DNA of 64,000 nt, taken from the NCBI RefSeq assembly GCF_900115295.1, contig NZ_FOVZ01000002.1, positions 372,001 through 436,000 of the forward strand. Reading direction: 5' to 3'. Positions 53,072 through 60,516 of the stretch are shown piece after piece. Under the pieces are notes generated by a model. The model was not told the DNA's origin. It ran no database searches and saw nothing but the letters and a program-made list of their open reading frames with translations. This DNA comes from Sphingomonas sp. OK281 (GTDB lineage: Bacteria; Pseudomonadota; Alphaproteobacteria; Sphingomonadales; Sphingomonadaceae). The translations under genes were made by a program, and so were the position numbers. Position 1 is the first letter of the stretch; every line of letters starts with the position of its first letter.

Positions 53072-53617
53072 TCATATTGATTGCGCTTCGTCCTCAGGGC
53101 TAGCCGCTGTGACAATGCTCGTAGCGACCCTGAGGGGAAGAAATAGACCGCCTCCTTTCGCATATGGCTCAAAGCTGCCGCGATCTATATAAAACTTTCG
53201 CGCTCGTTCACTGCCGGGCGCCACAATAAGCGCGGGAATGCCAATTTCAGAACCTAAGCGGGCAAAGGTCCGGATAACGTTAGCGAGCAATAATGTTCCG
53301 TGATCTTGAGCCTGATGTTCCTTTTGCATGGCCATGTAAGTCAGCTGCAAACAAGGGCACCGGCTGGCATCCTGAAACGCGAAGAAAGGAACATCGCCGC
53401 CGAGATTGGCGACCTTCTCAACAACGGCGGACAAAGCATAAAATCCAACAACGCTATCCGGTGCATCACCGAACGACGCGAATGTGACTAAATGTTTTCT
53501 CTGCCCATGGTGTTTCCTCGCGTCATTGCGGAGCCACTTATCAATTTCGCTATCACCGCATACGAAGTTAGCAAAATCTGTAGTATCGCTCAGATCGCGG
53601 TATTCAATTTCCGGCAA
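53072..53617 (-). CDS. GNAT-family acetyltransferase, possible toxin
   Basis: A 181-residue GNAT protein: FVCGDSEIDKWLRNDARKHHGQRKHLVTF...VVGFYALSAVVEK...CLQLTYMAMQKEHQAQDHGTLLLANVIRTF...GIPALIVAPGSERARKFYIDRGSFEPY. The early DxEIDxWLR and C-terminal A..FY...GF patterns resemble GNAT toxins such as TacT/AtaT that acetylate aminoacyl-tRNA. A small gene overlaps its start by 14 bp, as in toxin-antitoxin pairs, but that gene is not the usual DUF1778 antitoxin. Confidence 0.75.
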   Translation of the reverse strand: MPEIEYRDLSDTTDFANFVCGDSEIDKWLRNDARKHHGQRKHLVTFASFGDAPDSVVGFYALSAVVEKVANLGGDVPFFAFQDASRCPCLQLTYMAMQKEHQAQDHGTLLLANVIRTFARLGSEIGIPALIVAPGSERARKFYIDRGSFEPYAKGGGLFLPLRVATSIVTAASPEDEAQSI

Positions 53618-53813
53618 CGGCCTTCATCTTGCGAGCCTGGATGCGGCGGTCATTCTCGATCGAGCGCTTTACAGCATCGACAACCTTCGGGTTCAAACCC
53701 TTTTGCGCTAGAACACGATCACCCAGCGCGAACACCGCGGCGGTACCTGCGGCACTCGGCGTCCGGGGCTTGACGGTTAAGAACCATCCGCGCGTATGAT
53801 CTAGAAGCGCCAT
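53604..53813 (-). CDS. Small gene overlapping the GNAT gene, candidate antitoxin
   Basis: A 69-residue basic protein from ATG 53813 (MALLDHTRGWFLTVKPRTPS...AAGTAAVFALGDRVLAQKGL). The C-terminal half is a likely helix (NPKVVDAVKRSIENDRRIQARKMKAV). It has no ribbon-helix-helix pattern that I can see. It is first in the pair and overlaps the GNAT start by 14 bp, so the two are co-translated. The open frame continues to 54083, but upstream of 53813 it is not protein-like. Confidence 0.5.
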   Translation of the reverse strand: MALLDHTRGWFLTVKPRTPSAAGTAAVFALGDRVLAQKGLNPKVVDAVKRSIENDRRIQARKMKAVAGN

Positions 53814-54029
53814 TTCACCTTCCTCAGGCCGCAGACAGCCCGTTCGGCTGTCGCAGAGATATGGCATGTGCGTAAATTTACCGTTATCGCAAGATTGGGA
53901 TGAGGCATCCGCCAAAATTACCGACCAAAGGTTGGTAATTGCTATTGACCGCTCCGTCAACACCTTCCCGCCGATTTTAGCCATTTTCGAACGTTGCAAG
54001 AATCTAGAAAAATCCGCTATGCAACGCAC

Positions 54030-54470
54030 ATGCAACGTGATCGCGACATAGTGGAACGTCGACTCGCCGCTGCACTTTCGCATAAACAGAAACAGAAGGC
54101 GGATCTAGAAAAAGAGATAGCCGCTCTCGAGTTACAAATGCGTCGGGTCCGTCGAGTGGGGGTGCAAACGTTTTCGGCGGAACGAAGCACCAGTGTTCAA
54201 CGGCTAACCGTCGAGACCGCGATTGTCGAGCGGTTGAGCAAGAGCGTGCCACCGGAGACATCCACCGATCAGTTATGGCCGATTGCCCAAGCGCTAGGCG
54301 TAAATTCGCGCAGCACGTTGCGTTCTCATCTCCGGCGCATGAAGGAAAAGGGAATGCTTACCTCACCTTCCCGGGGGCGATGGCGCTTAATGCCGAACGC
54401 CGCCTTGCATCGAGACATCAAGCCCGCCTTGGCAATAGCTATTGCAAGCCTTGAGAAGATGTCGCGCTAG
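54030..54470 (+). CDS. Coiled-coil + winged-helix protein of unknown function
   Basis: A 146-residue protein from ATG 54030. Residues 1-45 are an amphipathic charged coil (RRLAAALSHKQKQKADLEKEIAALELQMRRV). Residues 75-130 read as a winged helix (TSTDQLWPIAQALGVNSRSTLRSHLRRMKEKGMLTSPSRGRWRLMP). It is probably a DNA-binding regulator; family not recognised. It is divergent from the GNAT pair and could control it. Confidence 0.6.
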   Translation: MQRDRDIVERRLAAALSHKQKQKADLEKEIAALELQMRRVRRVGVQTFSAERSTSVQRLTVETAIVERLSKSVPPETSTDQLWPIAQALGVNSRSTLRSHLRRMKEKGMLTSPSRGRWRLMPNAALHRDIKPALAIAIASLEKMSR

Positions 54471-54555
54471 CGAACCAGCCCATCATGTTTCCGAAACCAG
54501 CGCGGAAGGGCCATGCCGAGGGGGCGAAGGTGGGGACGGACCGCGCCGCCCCCGG

Positions 54556-54795
54556 TTAAGTTGGGTTACCATGTTGGCTGGCCCCCTTCGGTGTGCGGCC
54601 GATCTGGAAGGCGATGTGGATACCGAGCCATTGCAGTTCGAAAAACCGCACCTCGCCATCCGTGGCGGTCTTGCCAGGGCGTAGCGACTCCATGCGCTCT
54701 ACGCCGATCTTGCCCCAGTCATACCAAGGCTCGAGCGTGTCGATGACGGTGCGGGCGTGTGTGACGATACCGTCACGCGTGGTTGCGCGCGACAT
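54556..54795 (-). CDS. Unrecognised small protein, gene 6 of the 54.5-56.8 kb operon
   Basis: A 79-residue soluble protein from ATG 54795 (MSRATTRDGIVTHARTVIDTLEPWYDWGKIGVERMESLRP...FELQWLGIHIAFQIGRTP). It starts 2 bases from the stop of the preceding gene, so it is the last member of a tightly packed leftward operon. I cannot assign a family. Confidence 0.55.
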   Translation of the reverse strand: MSRATTRDGIVTHARTVIDTLEPWYDWGKIGVERMESLRPGKTATDGEVRFFELQWLGIHIAFQIGRTPKGASQHGNPT

Positions 54796-54796
54796 G

Positions 54797-55240
54797 TCAG
54801 CGCGCCTCCTGACCAAGCAGGCGGCGCTGGTCGGCCATGTACCATTCCATGACGTGAGCCGCCCACGAGGGGCTGGAACCGTTCGCCCCCATATGGTCAC
54901 CGAACAGATATTCGGTCTTCCAGAGAAGGGCCATGCGATCGGGCGCTGGGATGGCGAACAACGTCCAGGTCGTCTCATACTGAGCCTCACCGTAGCGCTC
55001 GTATTCCGCGTACATCGCATCGGTAGCGGTGCCTGCGGTGTCGGCCCGATCATACCAAACCTCGGCTGCGTCATATGCGCGGTTCGCCTCTGTCATTGCT
55101 TTGAAAGCCTGATCCCAAGCCGTGCGATCGACTGCCGGGAGCGTTGCGCCTTTGGCCTGCGACGTGATCGCAATGCCGCCAGCGACGGCGAAGAGGCCAG
55201 CTCCACCAATGAGGGCGCGGCGGGTGGTGTGCGTGATCAT
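54797..55240 (-). CDS. Unrecognised protein with a Tat-like N-terminus, operon gene 5
   Basis: A 147-residue protein from ATG 55240 (a TTG at 55246 is possible). The N-terminus ITHTTRRALIGGAGLFAVAGGIAI looks like a twin-arginine or type II signal, so export is likely. The mature part is helical and Trp/Tyr-rich, with AIPAPDRMALLWKTEYLFGD. A related segment, VPAPNAAAAAIKAQMFLD, is in the next gene upstream, suggesting distant paralogy. Function unknown. Confidence 0.55.
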   Translation of the reverse strand: MITHTTRRALIGGAGLFAVAGGIAITSQAKGATLPAVDRTAWDQAFKAMTEANRAYDAAEVWYDRADTAGTATDAMYAEYERYGEAQYETTWTLFAIPAPDRMALLWKTEYLFGDHMGANGSSPSWAAHVMEWYMADQRRLLGQEAR

Positions 55241-55242
55241 GT

Positions 55243-55935
55243 TCAACGCTCCAGATCTGCATGGTCGGTGAAGCGGCGCAGGTCGGCCGCGACGTACTCG
55301 CCGAGTTTTTCGTCGTTCAACTGAGCGTCGAGGAACATTTGCGCCTTGATCGCGGCGGCGGCGGCGTTGGGCGCGGGGACCATGACAATGAGGTTGCGCA
55401 GCTCGACGTGGTATCTATCCATCGCCACGCTGTAGCTCTCCCAAGCCACATCCCACGCCGTACTGGTCCCGGGGCTCTGCGTGCGATCGGCGCACCAGGT
55501 CGCGTCAATCGCGTGGAACGCCTTGCTCGTCTCGCGCATCGGGCCGGCGGCGGCCTGGACTGCGGCAAGCGCTTCGTCCCACTCCGCATTGCTGGTGCCC
55601 GCGATCCGCTGCACGTCCTCAAGGACGGTCGGCAACCAGTCCATCCCGTCGCCCATCTCAAACTCGACCATGAAGGCGAGCTTGGCGTGCAAGTCCTGAG
55701 CGGTGCCGACTGGGTGCTGGCAGACGGCGTACATCGTCGTCACCCATGCGTCATTCAGGGTATTGTTGACGGTGACGTGCTCCTTGCGCTCGTCCGCGCT
55801 GGCGGTCTTGAATGCCCCCGTCTCCAAGACTTCACGCTGGTGGCGATCTGCCTCCGCGTTAGCGGCATTGCAGGCGGCGAACATGGCGGCGATGACAGGC
55901 GACGTTGCGACGGTCTGAATGGTCTTAATGGCCAT
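55243..55935 (-). CDS. Unrecognised helical protein, operon gene 4
   Basis: A 230-residue protein from ATG 55935 (MAIKTIQTVATSPVIAAMFAACNAANAEAD). No clear signal peptide. It is predicted all-helical, rich in Trp, Met and Ala, with WDEALAAVQAAAGPMRETSKAF, WDVAWESYSVAMDRY and VPAPNAAAAAIKAQMFLD. The W..A....A...Y pattern repeats in gene 5. It is the largest member of the operon; function unknown. Confidence 0.55.
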   Translation of the reverse strand: MAIKTIQTVATSPVIAAMFAACNAANAEADRHQREVLETGAFKTASADERKEHVTVNNTLNDAWVTTMYAVCQHPVGTAQDLHAKLAFMVEFEMGDGMDWLPTVLEDVQRIAGTSNAEWDEALAAVQAAAGPMRETSKAFHAIDATWCADRTQSPGTSTAWDVAWESYSVAMDRYHVELRNLIVMVPAPNAAAAAIKAQMFLDAQLNDEKLGEYVAADLRRFTDHADLER

Positions 55936-55936
55936 G

Positions 55937-56131
55937 TTATTCACCGTCCGTGATGTTGTGGAGGTCGTTCGACAGGCCGACCGCCAGCGTCCGGAGACCA
56001 TCAAGCGCTTCGCTTGCGTGCGATGTGTCGGGGTTCGCTCCCAGTGCTTCGGAGAGGAACATGCAGAGCGAGGCGAGTTGTGCCGCGGTCGAAGCGCCGT
56101 CGCGGATCGCGAGTATTTGGCTGTTGGTCAC
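55937..56131 (-). CDS. Unrecognised 64-residue protein, operon gene 3
   Basis: From GTG 56131: MTNSQILAIRDGASTAAQLASLCMFLSEAL...HASEALDGLRTLAVGLSNDLH. Two predicted helices; acidic. It lies 1-2 bp from both neighbours, implying coupled translation. Family unknown. Confidence 0.5.
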   Translation of the reverse strand: MTNSQILAIRDGASTAAQLASLCMFLSEALGANPDTSHASEALDGLRTLAVGLSNDLHNITDGE

Positions 56132-56133
56132 GT

Positions 56134-56445
56134 TCAGGCGTCCTTGTTCGTGAGGCGGCGAGCATCGGCGAAAAGGCGGTCTAGGGTCGCCTCGCTCGGC
56201 AGACTCTCGCCGTCGTCCACTGCGATGATGAACGAGCGCGCAAACTCCTCGAGCGTGCTGGCGGAGACGGCATCGATGGCGGCGGCGGAAGTCATAAACT
56301 CCGCTTCGATCGCGCTAAATTCTGCCGGTGGTGTCGCGCTGGTGCAGGCGTTGATCGCGGTCTGCATCTTGCGATAGTGCGCCTCGGCAATCTCGAACGG
56401 GGTGGCAGGCGAGACCGCGGCGGGGGTGTTGGGCTTGGTCGCCAT
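56134..56445 (-). CDS. Unrecognised 103-residue protein, operon gene 2
   Basis: From ATG 56445: MATKPNTPAAVSPATPFEIAEAHYRKMQTAINACTS...EFMTSAAAIDAVSASTLEEFARSFIIAV...LDRLFADARRLTN. Helical, Ala-rich, soluble. The TSAAAIDAVSASTLEEFARS segment resembles a pattern I recall from small sphingomonad accessory proteins. Function unknown. Confidence 0.5.
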   Translation of the reverse strand: MATKPNTPAAVSPATPFEIAEAHYRKMQTAINACTSATPPAEFSAIEAEFMTSAAAIDAVSASTLEEFARSFIIAVDDGESLPSEATLDRLFADARRLTNKDA

Positions 56446-56448
56446 CGC

Positions 56449-56835
56449 TCAATGCTCCGTGCTGGAGACGAGGACAGCGGCAACAGCGGCGCTCGCGTTC
56501 GGCTGCTCGCACCAGTCGCGGAACGGCTCGTAAGCGTCCGGCCCCTGCTGGTGGTATGCCTGCAAGAGACGGTCGCCGATCTCCATGCGGATCGCCTCAA
56601 GCGCTTCGACACGGTAGCCTGCGAAGGCCGTCCAGCGATCTACCGCGTTGCCGAACCGGCTGCGGTGTTCGAGCATGACGGGGGGAAGTGCAGCGCACGA
56701 GGCCAGCAGCTTCACGGCGCGGGGGTCAGCGGTCCAGCACGACGCGGTGTCATTCCCTGGGACGGCGACGGCAGTGAGCGTCAGATGTGGGGTGGCTGCG
56801 GCGGGCGCGGCAATGCTAAGGGCGTGGGTAGCCAT
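56449..56835 (-). CDS. Unrecognised 128-residue protein, operon gene 1
   Basis: From ATG 56835: MATHALSIAAPAAATPHLTLTAVAVPGND...CWTADPRAVKLLASCAALPPVMLEHRSRFG...YRVEALEAIRMEIGDRLLQAY. First gene of a six-gene leftward operon with spacings of 1-4 bp. It faces an XRE-type regulator across a 145-bp region with an inverted repeat. Function unknown. Confidence 0.5.
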   Translation of the reverse strand: MATHALSIAAPAAATPHLTLTAVAVPGNDTASCWTADPRAVKLLASCAALPPVMLEHRSRFGNAVDRWTAFAGYRVEALEAIRMEIGDRLLQAYHQQGPDAYEPFRDWCEQPNASAAVAAVLVSSTEH

Positions 56836-56928
56836 ATTCGATCCTTCCGTGATCGGTTGTGGTCAGGCCCGGCGGTGGTGCTGGTAACACCCCGCCGAGC
56901 CGCTTCATTCAGTCTTAACGAGCCTTTA

Positions 56929-56969
56929 AGTATCACTCTTAGATGTTGCGTCAAGCTCCTTCTGATACT
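56929..56969. promoter_or_regulatory. Candidate operator between the small-gene operon and the XRE gene
   Basis: AGTATCA (56929-56935) and TGATACT (56963-56969) are perfect 7-bp inverted arms 27 bp apart in an AT-rich divergent promoter region, 12 bp before the XRE start. Binding by the XRE protein would control both directions; inferred. Confidence 0.5.
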
Positions 56970-56980
56970 AATCGCATCGT

Positions 56981-57241
56981 ATGAGAGATTTTTCACCGCA
57001 GATATGCCGCGCTGGCCGCAGCTTGCTAGGCTGGACAGCCGTTGATCTTGCCCGGGAGGCTCAGATCGGTCTCGCGACCGTGAAGCGGTTCGAACTGGGA
57101 GGCGATGCCCGCCAATCGAGCGTGGAGGCGATGCAGTCTGCCATGCGCGGGGCAGGCCTGCTGTTCATTGCCGGCGGGCAGTCATCTTTGGACGGCGGCC
57201 CAGGTGTCCGGGTGAGTGCAGGATTCAAGGCTGAGGTTTAA
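56981..57241 (+). CDS. Small XRE-type HTH regulator
   Basis: An 86-residue protein: QICRAGRSLLGWTAVDLAREAQIGLATVKRFELGGDARQSSVEAMQSAMRGAGLLFI, a typical phage-type XRE HTH. It diverges from the small-gene operon and probably represses it. Its 3' end overlaps the convergent HNH gene by 17 bp. Confidence 0.8.
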   Translation: MRDFSPQICRAGRSLLGWTAVDLAREAQIGLATVKRFELGGDARQSSVEAMQSAMRGAGLLFIAGGQSSLDGGPGVRVSAGFKAEV

Positions 57242-57479
57242 CGATAGCCGGCAGCGGTCGGTGCACGTCCGTGTGGCAGTCCACGCACAGACCCCGCATG
57301 TAGCGCCAGTCGTCACGATCGGGATGCCCATGTGGCAGGTCGTGATGAGCTTCCTTCGACGGGTTGTGCCCGCATCCCTGACAAATTGGGTGGCTGTCGA
57401 GGAATAAGCCGTTCCGCTTCTGCCTTGAGTTGGGCTTGCTCGTCCTTGGCTTCGCACGCCATGCGCGAGTGTTGCTCAT
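57225..57479 (-). CDS. Small HNH-like zinc-binding protein
   Basis: An 84-residue protein with HPICQGCGHNPSKEAHHDLPHGHPDRDDWRYM followed by RGLCVDCHTDVH. Two CxxC pairs and the central AHH match the HNH endonuclease zinc/metal fold. It could be a small phage-type homing or packaging nuclease, or a truncated one. It converges on and overlaps the XRE gene. Confidence 0.65.
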   Translation of the reverse strand: MSNTRAWRAKPRTSKPNSRQKRNGLFLDSHPICQGCGHNPSKEAHHDLPHGHPDRDDWRYMRGLCVDCHTDVHRPLPAIVKPQP

Positions 57480-57603
57480 TTCTATTTTCCTTTCACTGGT
57501 TGTTACCGCTCTCCCTCATCTTTCCGACAGGCTCCTTGCGCCGGCGGCGGCGTCTTGCCTGCGCTGGGGAAACACTGCACTTTCTCCCCGGGGACTGGGG
57601 GGA

Positions 57604-58518
57604 ATGATGATTCTGCATGACGACAGCGAGCTTCAGACTAAAGCCGAGCCGTATTACGAGCCGACCGAGATGGCCGTGCGCGCCGGGCCTTGGCCACGGT
57701 ATTGGGCGCGAATGTTCGACCTGCTGCTGGGGATCGCCGTCCTGTCGTTCGTTGCGGGGATCCTATGGCCTGCCTTCTTCGGCGCCGCGGAACGGAACTT
57801 CACCGCGATCTCAATCGTGCTGATCCCGATCGCAATGACCATCGAAGCCGGGATAATGGCGTTGGTCGGAACCACGGTTGGAAAAGCTATCGCTGGTATC
57901 CGCGTCGAGACGATCGATCACCGGCGGCCGACGCTCGGGACGCTGTTCGTCCGCAACATGCGTGTCTGGTTCTTCGGTCTGGCGGCAGGCATCCCGATAG
58001 TCGCCTTGGGCACGCTGTCGCATAACCACCGTAAGCTCTCGGCTGGCGATCGAACGTCGTGGGACGAGGACGAAGGTACCGGTGTATTCGAGGCCGGTAG
58101 CAGCCTGACGCGCACCATTATTGTCGCGGTCCTGTACATCGGGATACTCGGCGGGCTTGTCGCGCTTGGGTCGATCAAGCCGTCTCCTCGCGACGAACTG
58201 CTGGCAGCGATCCCAGAAATGAACCGGGATCTGCCGAAAGCGGTCGACAATGCCACGGTACTGAACCGTGTAAGCGTGGACGCATCGACCCTGATCTACG
58301 ATTACACGCTGACGAACCGCGACGGGTCGACGATGTCAGGTGTCGCAGCGCGCGACATAGCTACGAGATTTTCTACGCTGGAGGCAACGAACCGGTCGAC
58401 CCTGTGTCGCGCGAAGTCGACGAACCTGATCGGTAGCGGCATTTCAATGCGGTACCGGTATTCTGCGGAGGGTGGCGTGATTGTCGATTATACCGTGACG
58501 CCTGCGGACTGTGCCTGA
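57604..58518 (+). CDS. RDD family membrane protein
   Basis: A 304-residue protein from ATG 57604. PWPRYWARMFDLLLGIAVLSF, with the RDD-type Arg/Asp pattern in the first helix, is followed by two more TM segments (about 60-85 and 125-145) and a fourth near 175-195, then a ~100-residue soluble C-terminal domain with two Cys (TLCRAKS, PADCA). RDD proteins are presumed transporters or membrane scaffolds. It leads a run of rightward membrane protein genes. Confidence 0.75.
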   Translation: MMILHDDSELQTKAEPYYEPTEMAVRAGPWPRYWARMFDLLLGIAVLSFVAGILWPAFFGAAERNFTAISIVLIPIAMTIEAGIMALVGTTVGKAIAGIRVETIDHRRPTLGTLFVRNMRVWFFGLAAGIPIVALGTLSHNHRKLSAGDRTSWDEDEGTGVFEAGSSLTRTIIVAVLYIGILGGLVALGSIKPSPRDELLAAIPEMNRDLPKAVDNATVLNRVSVDASTLIYDYTLTNRDGSTMSGVAARDIATRFSTLEATNRSTLCRAKSTNLIGSGISMRYRYSAEGGVIVDYTVTPADCA

Positions 58519-58519
58519 C

Positions 58520-58900
58520 ATGCCAGCATGGATATGGCCACAAGCCCAGAAGGCCCAGACCGACATCGCGATCCGCTTGGGCCGCGTGCTGCACTGGATC
58601 GGAGTTGGCATCCTCGCGCTGACGCTTGTGCTGTCCGTGGCCGTGGCAATCTCGACAGCTTCGAGCGCGAGCCAGTCCGTGAAGGACCATGTTGAGTGGG
58701 AGACGCGACACCCGCTGGATTCGAACGGTAGCAGGATAGCCACGCCGAGGCCGATCGATGCCGGGGAATACTGGACCGATCCCGATGACGAGCCGTACGT
58801 CCATCACTTCGATTGGAGCTTTGTCCTGGCGATCCCCGCCATCGGCATTGCCTTCGCGATGTTCGGGCGAGGCCTGCGCTACATCATTGCCGGGGAGTAG
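58520..58900 (+). CDS. Small two-TM membrane protein
   Basis: A 126-residue protein from ATG 58520 (a GTG at 58511, overlapping the RDD gene, is possible). TM helices lie near residues 25-47 (WIGVGILALTLVLSVAVAI) and 100-118 (FVLAIPAIGIAFAMFG), flanking a polar loop. Co-transcribed with the RDD gene. No family recognised. Confidence 0.6.
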   Translation: MPAWIWPQAQKAQTDIAIRLGRVLHWIGVGILALTLVLSVAVAISTASSASQSVKDHVEWETRHPLDSNGSRIATPRPIDAGEYWTDPDDEPYVHHFDWSFVLAIPAIGIAFAMFGRGLRYIIAGE

Positions 58901-58920
58901 ATGAAGACCCACCGGGATAC

Positions 58921-59559
58921 ATGGGGAACGAGGTTACGCGGATGCGGACGGAAGACGATGAGTATTTCGACAAAGTGCAGGCGCTTTCGGAGCGACTGAC
59001 TGGTGACGATCCGGACGAACGAATCAGGCAGATCGCCCGCGAAGAAGCCGATAAACGGATACTCGCGCTGACACGGCCGCTGCTGTGGGCCGGCGCGATC
59101 TGGTGGGCAAACCACGAATTTGGCTCGCAAGGACTGTGGGTCGCGATCGGCGCCGGCATCGTGTGGCTGATCCTGGATGGATTGCGGCAGGACTTCGATC
59201 CGAAGCATGATCGGCATCTGGTCGTGTCGCAAGCCGAGGATCTCAACCGGCTGATGATGATCGATGAAGCCTTCGCCGCCGGTGAGCAGGTATGGTTCGT
59301 GAAGGACAAAGAGTACGAGCGTGACACACGCAAGGTCCATGTGTTCGACAACGATCGCTGGGACAGCTCCTGGCGGCGGATCCACAATACCGCTCTTGAG
59401 CTGGAGCGGCTGAGCCCTCGAGCCCGGCGTAAGCGCGTACGGCAGGCGGCGCAGAAAGTCCGAGTTCCGCTTGAACAGGGCGAGGCGCTCGCGAAGCGCG
59501 AACAGGCCGAGCTTACATTTTGGGCCCGCAATTTTCTCGTCGATACGCGGCGGAGCTGA
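58921..59559 (+). CDS. Membrane-anchored protein of unknown function
   Basis: A 212-residue protein from ATG 58921. An N-terminal charged region is followed by one or two TM segments at about 47-80 (LLWAGAIWWANHEFGSQGLW, VAIGAGIVWLILDGL). The long C-terminal cytosolic part is highly charged and helical (ARRKRVRQAAQKVRVPLEQG). It lies 20 bp after the preceding gene. Family unknown. Confidence 0.55.
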   Translation: MGNEVTRMRTEDDEYFDKVQALSERLTGDDPDERIRQIAREEADKRILALTRPLLWAGAIWWANHEFGSQGLWVAIGAGIVWLILDGLRQDFDPKHDRHLVVSQAEDLNRLMMIDEAFAAGEQVWFVKDKEYERDTRKVHVFDNDRWDSSWRRIHNTALELERLSPRARRKRVRQAAQKVRVPLEQGEALAKREQAELTFWARNFLVDTRRS

Positions 59560-59644
59560 TCTTGGCTTCGCGCTCCGCGCCTTGTGATCGACGTAATATT
59601 TACCTTCGGCGCGCATGGTCCCTTGATTCATAAGAGGGGTTTTC

Positions 59645-60391
59645 GTGGTCGCCTTCATCCCGATCTCGCCGGCAGCAGCCCGGCACATTCTTCACGGTAT
59701 CAGCGAGGCGGACGTAGGAACGATCCTCTCGGACTTCGTCGAAGCTGGTCTAATCAGGGCCTACGCCCGCGTCGTCGAGACGCTGACGGCCGACGGCGGC
59801 CGCACCGAAGTCCGCGACGCCCAGATCCCCCGCCCGTTGTGGAAACGCATCGTCGCCGAGGAAAAGGTGGAGCACGTTCTTGCGACGGGAAGTGTGAAGC
59901 TCAGTGGTGACGGCCTAGTCGGGGGCCGCCCCGCCGTCATGATTACGGGCGTTCGATTCAACGAAGCCAATCTCCGCGATGTGGCTTCCCAGCATAGTCC
60001 TACGCTACCGATCGCAGCGCCTGCCACTGCCCCGCAGAAGGCGAAGCCCGCTCCGAAGGTGTCGCCCAAGGTAGCCGCGAATCTTCCACTTATTGAGATC
60101 ATGGATACGCTGCCCACGCCCACAGCTACGCCGGCCGCCACGGTGAAGCCGGCGGCAATCGTTCCCGCCCCTGTCGCCGCCACGCCCCGCACGCGTGCGA
60201 CGCTGCCAGAAGGCGATGTCATGGTCTCGATCGCCGACACGATGGACATTCTCGGCGTCAGCCGCGGGACCGTGGGCAACCTGGTGAAGCGCGGGGACCT
60301 GATCTCGAAGAAGCTCGGAACACGCACGATGATCTACGCGAAGAGCATCAGGGCGTTGCTCGGCGTAAGCGGCGTGCTGGAATCGGCATAG
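59645..60391 (+). CDS. Protein with a C-terminal excisionase-type HTH
   Basis: A 248-residue protein from GTG 59645. The C-terminal ~55 residues (MVSIADTMDILGVSRGTVGNLVKRGDLISKKLGTRTMIYAKSIRALL) are a MerR/excisionase-like HTH as in DUF-helix-turn-helix_17. A Pro/Ala/Thr-rich linker separates it from an N-terminal alpha/beta part. It probably binds DNA; whether it directs recombination is unknown, and no integrase lies beside it. Confidence 0.65.
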   Translation: MVAFIPISPAAARHILHGISEADVGTILSDFVEAGLIRAYARVVETLTADGGRTEVRDAQIPRPLWKRIVAEEKVEHVLATGSVKLSGDGLVGGRPAVMITGVRFNEANLRDVASQHSPTLPIAAPATAPQKAKPAPKVSPKVAANLPLIEIMDTLPTPTATPAATVKPAAIVPAPVAATPRTRATLPEGDVMVSIADTMDILGVSRGTVGNLVKRGDLISKKLGTRTMIYAKSIRALLGVSGVLESA

Positions 60392-60472
60392 CGCCTCTCA
60401 CAGACCGAGCCAGGTCATGGCTGGCACTCAGTCCGCCTAAGGATGGTCAGCCCACCCCTTGCCGCTCTCAAT

Positions 60473-60503
60473 CTACAGGGTTCGGCGGAGAACAGTCGTT
60501 GGA
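60473..60503. repeat. 31-bp direct repeat, right copy
   Basis: Matches 53007-53037 with 4 differences (CTACAGG...AGAACAGTCGTTGGA). It lies 14 bp before the end of the ISL3 transposase gene, between that gene and the HTH gene. Confidence 0.6.
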
Positions 60504-60516
60504 CCCGCGGCGAGGG

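Noticed and set aside
59584..59910. Open frame of 108 codons overlapping the HTH gene start
   Set aside because: It is in another frame of the 59645-60391 gene and is Arg-rich shadow sequence.
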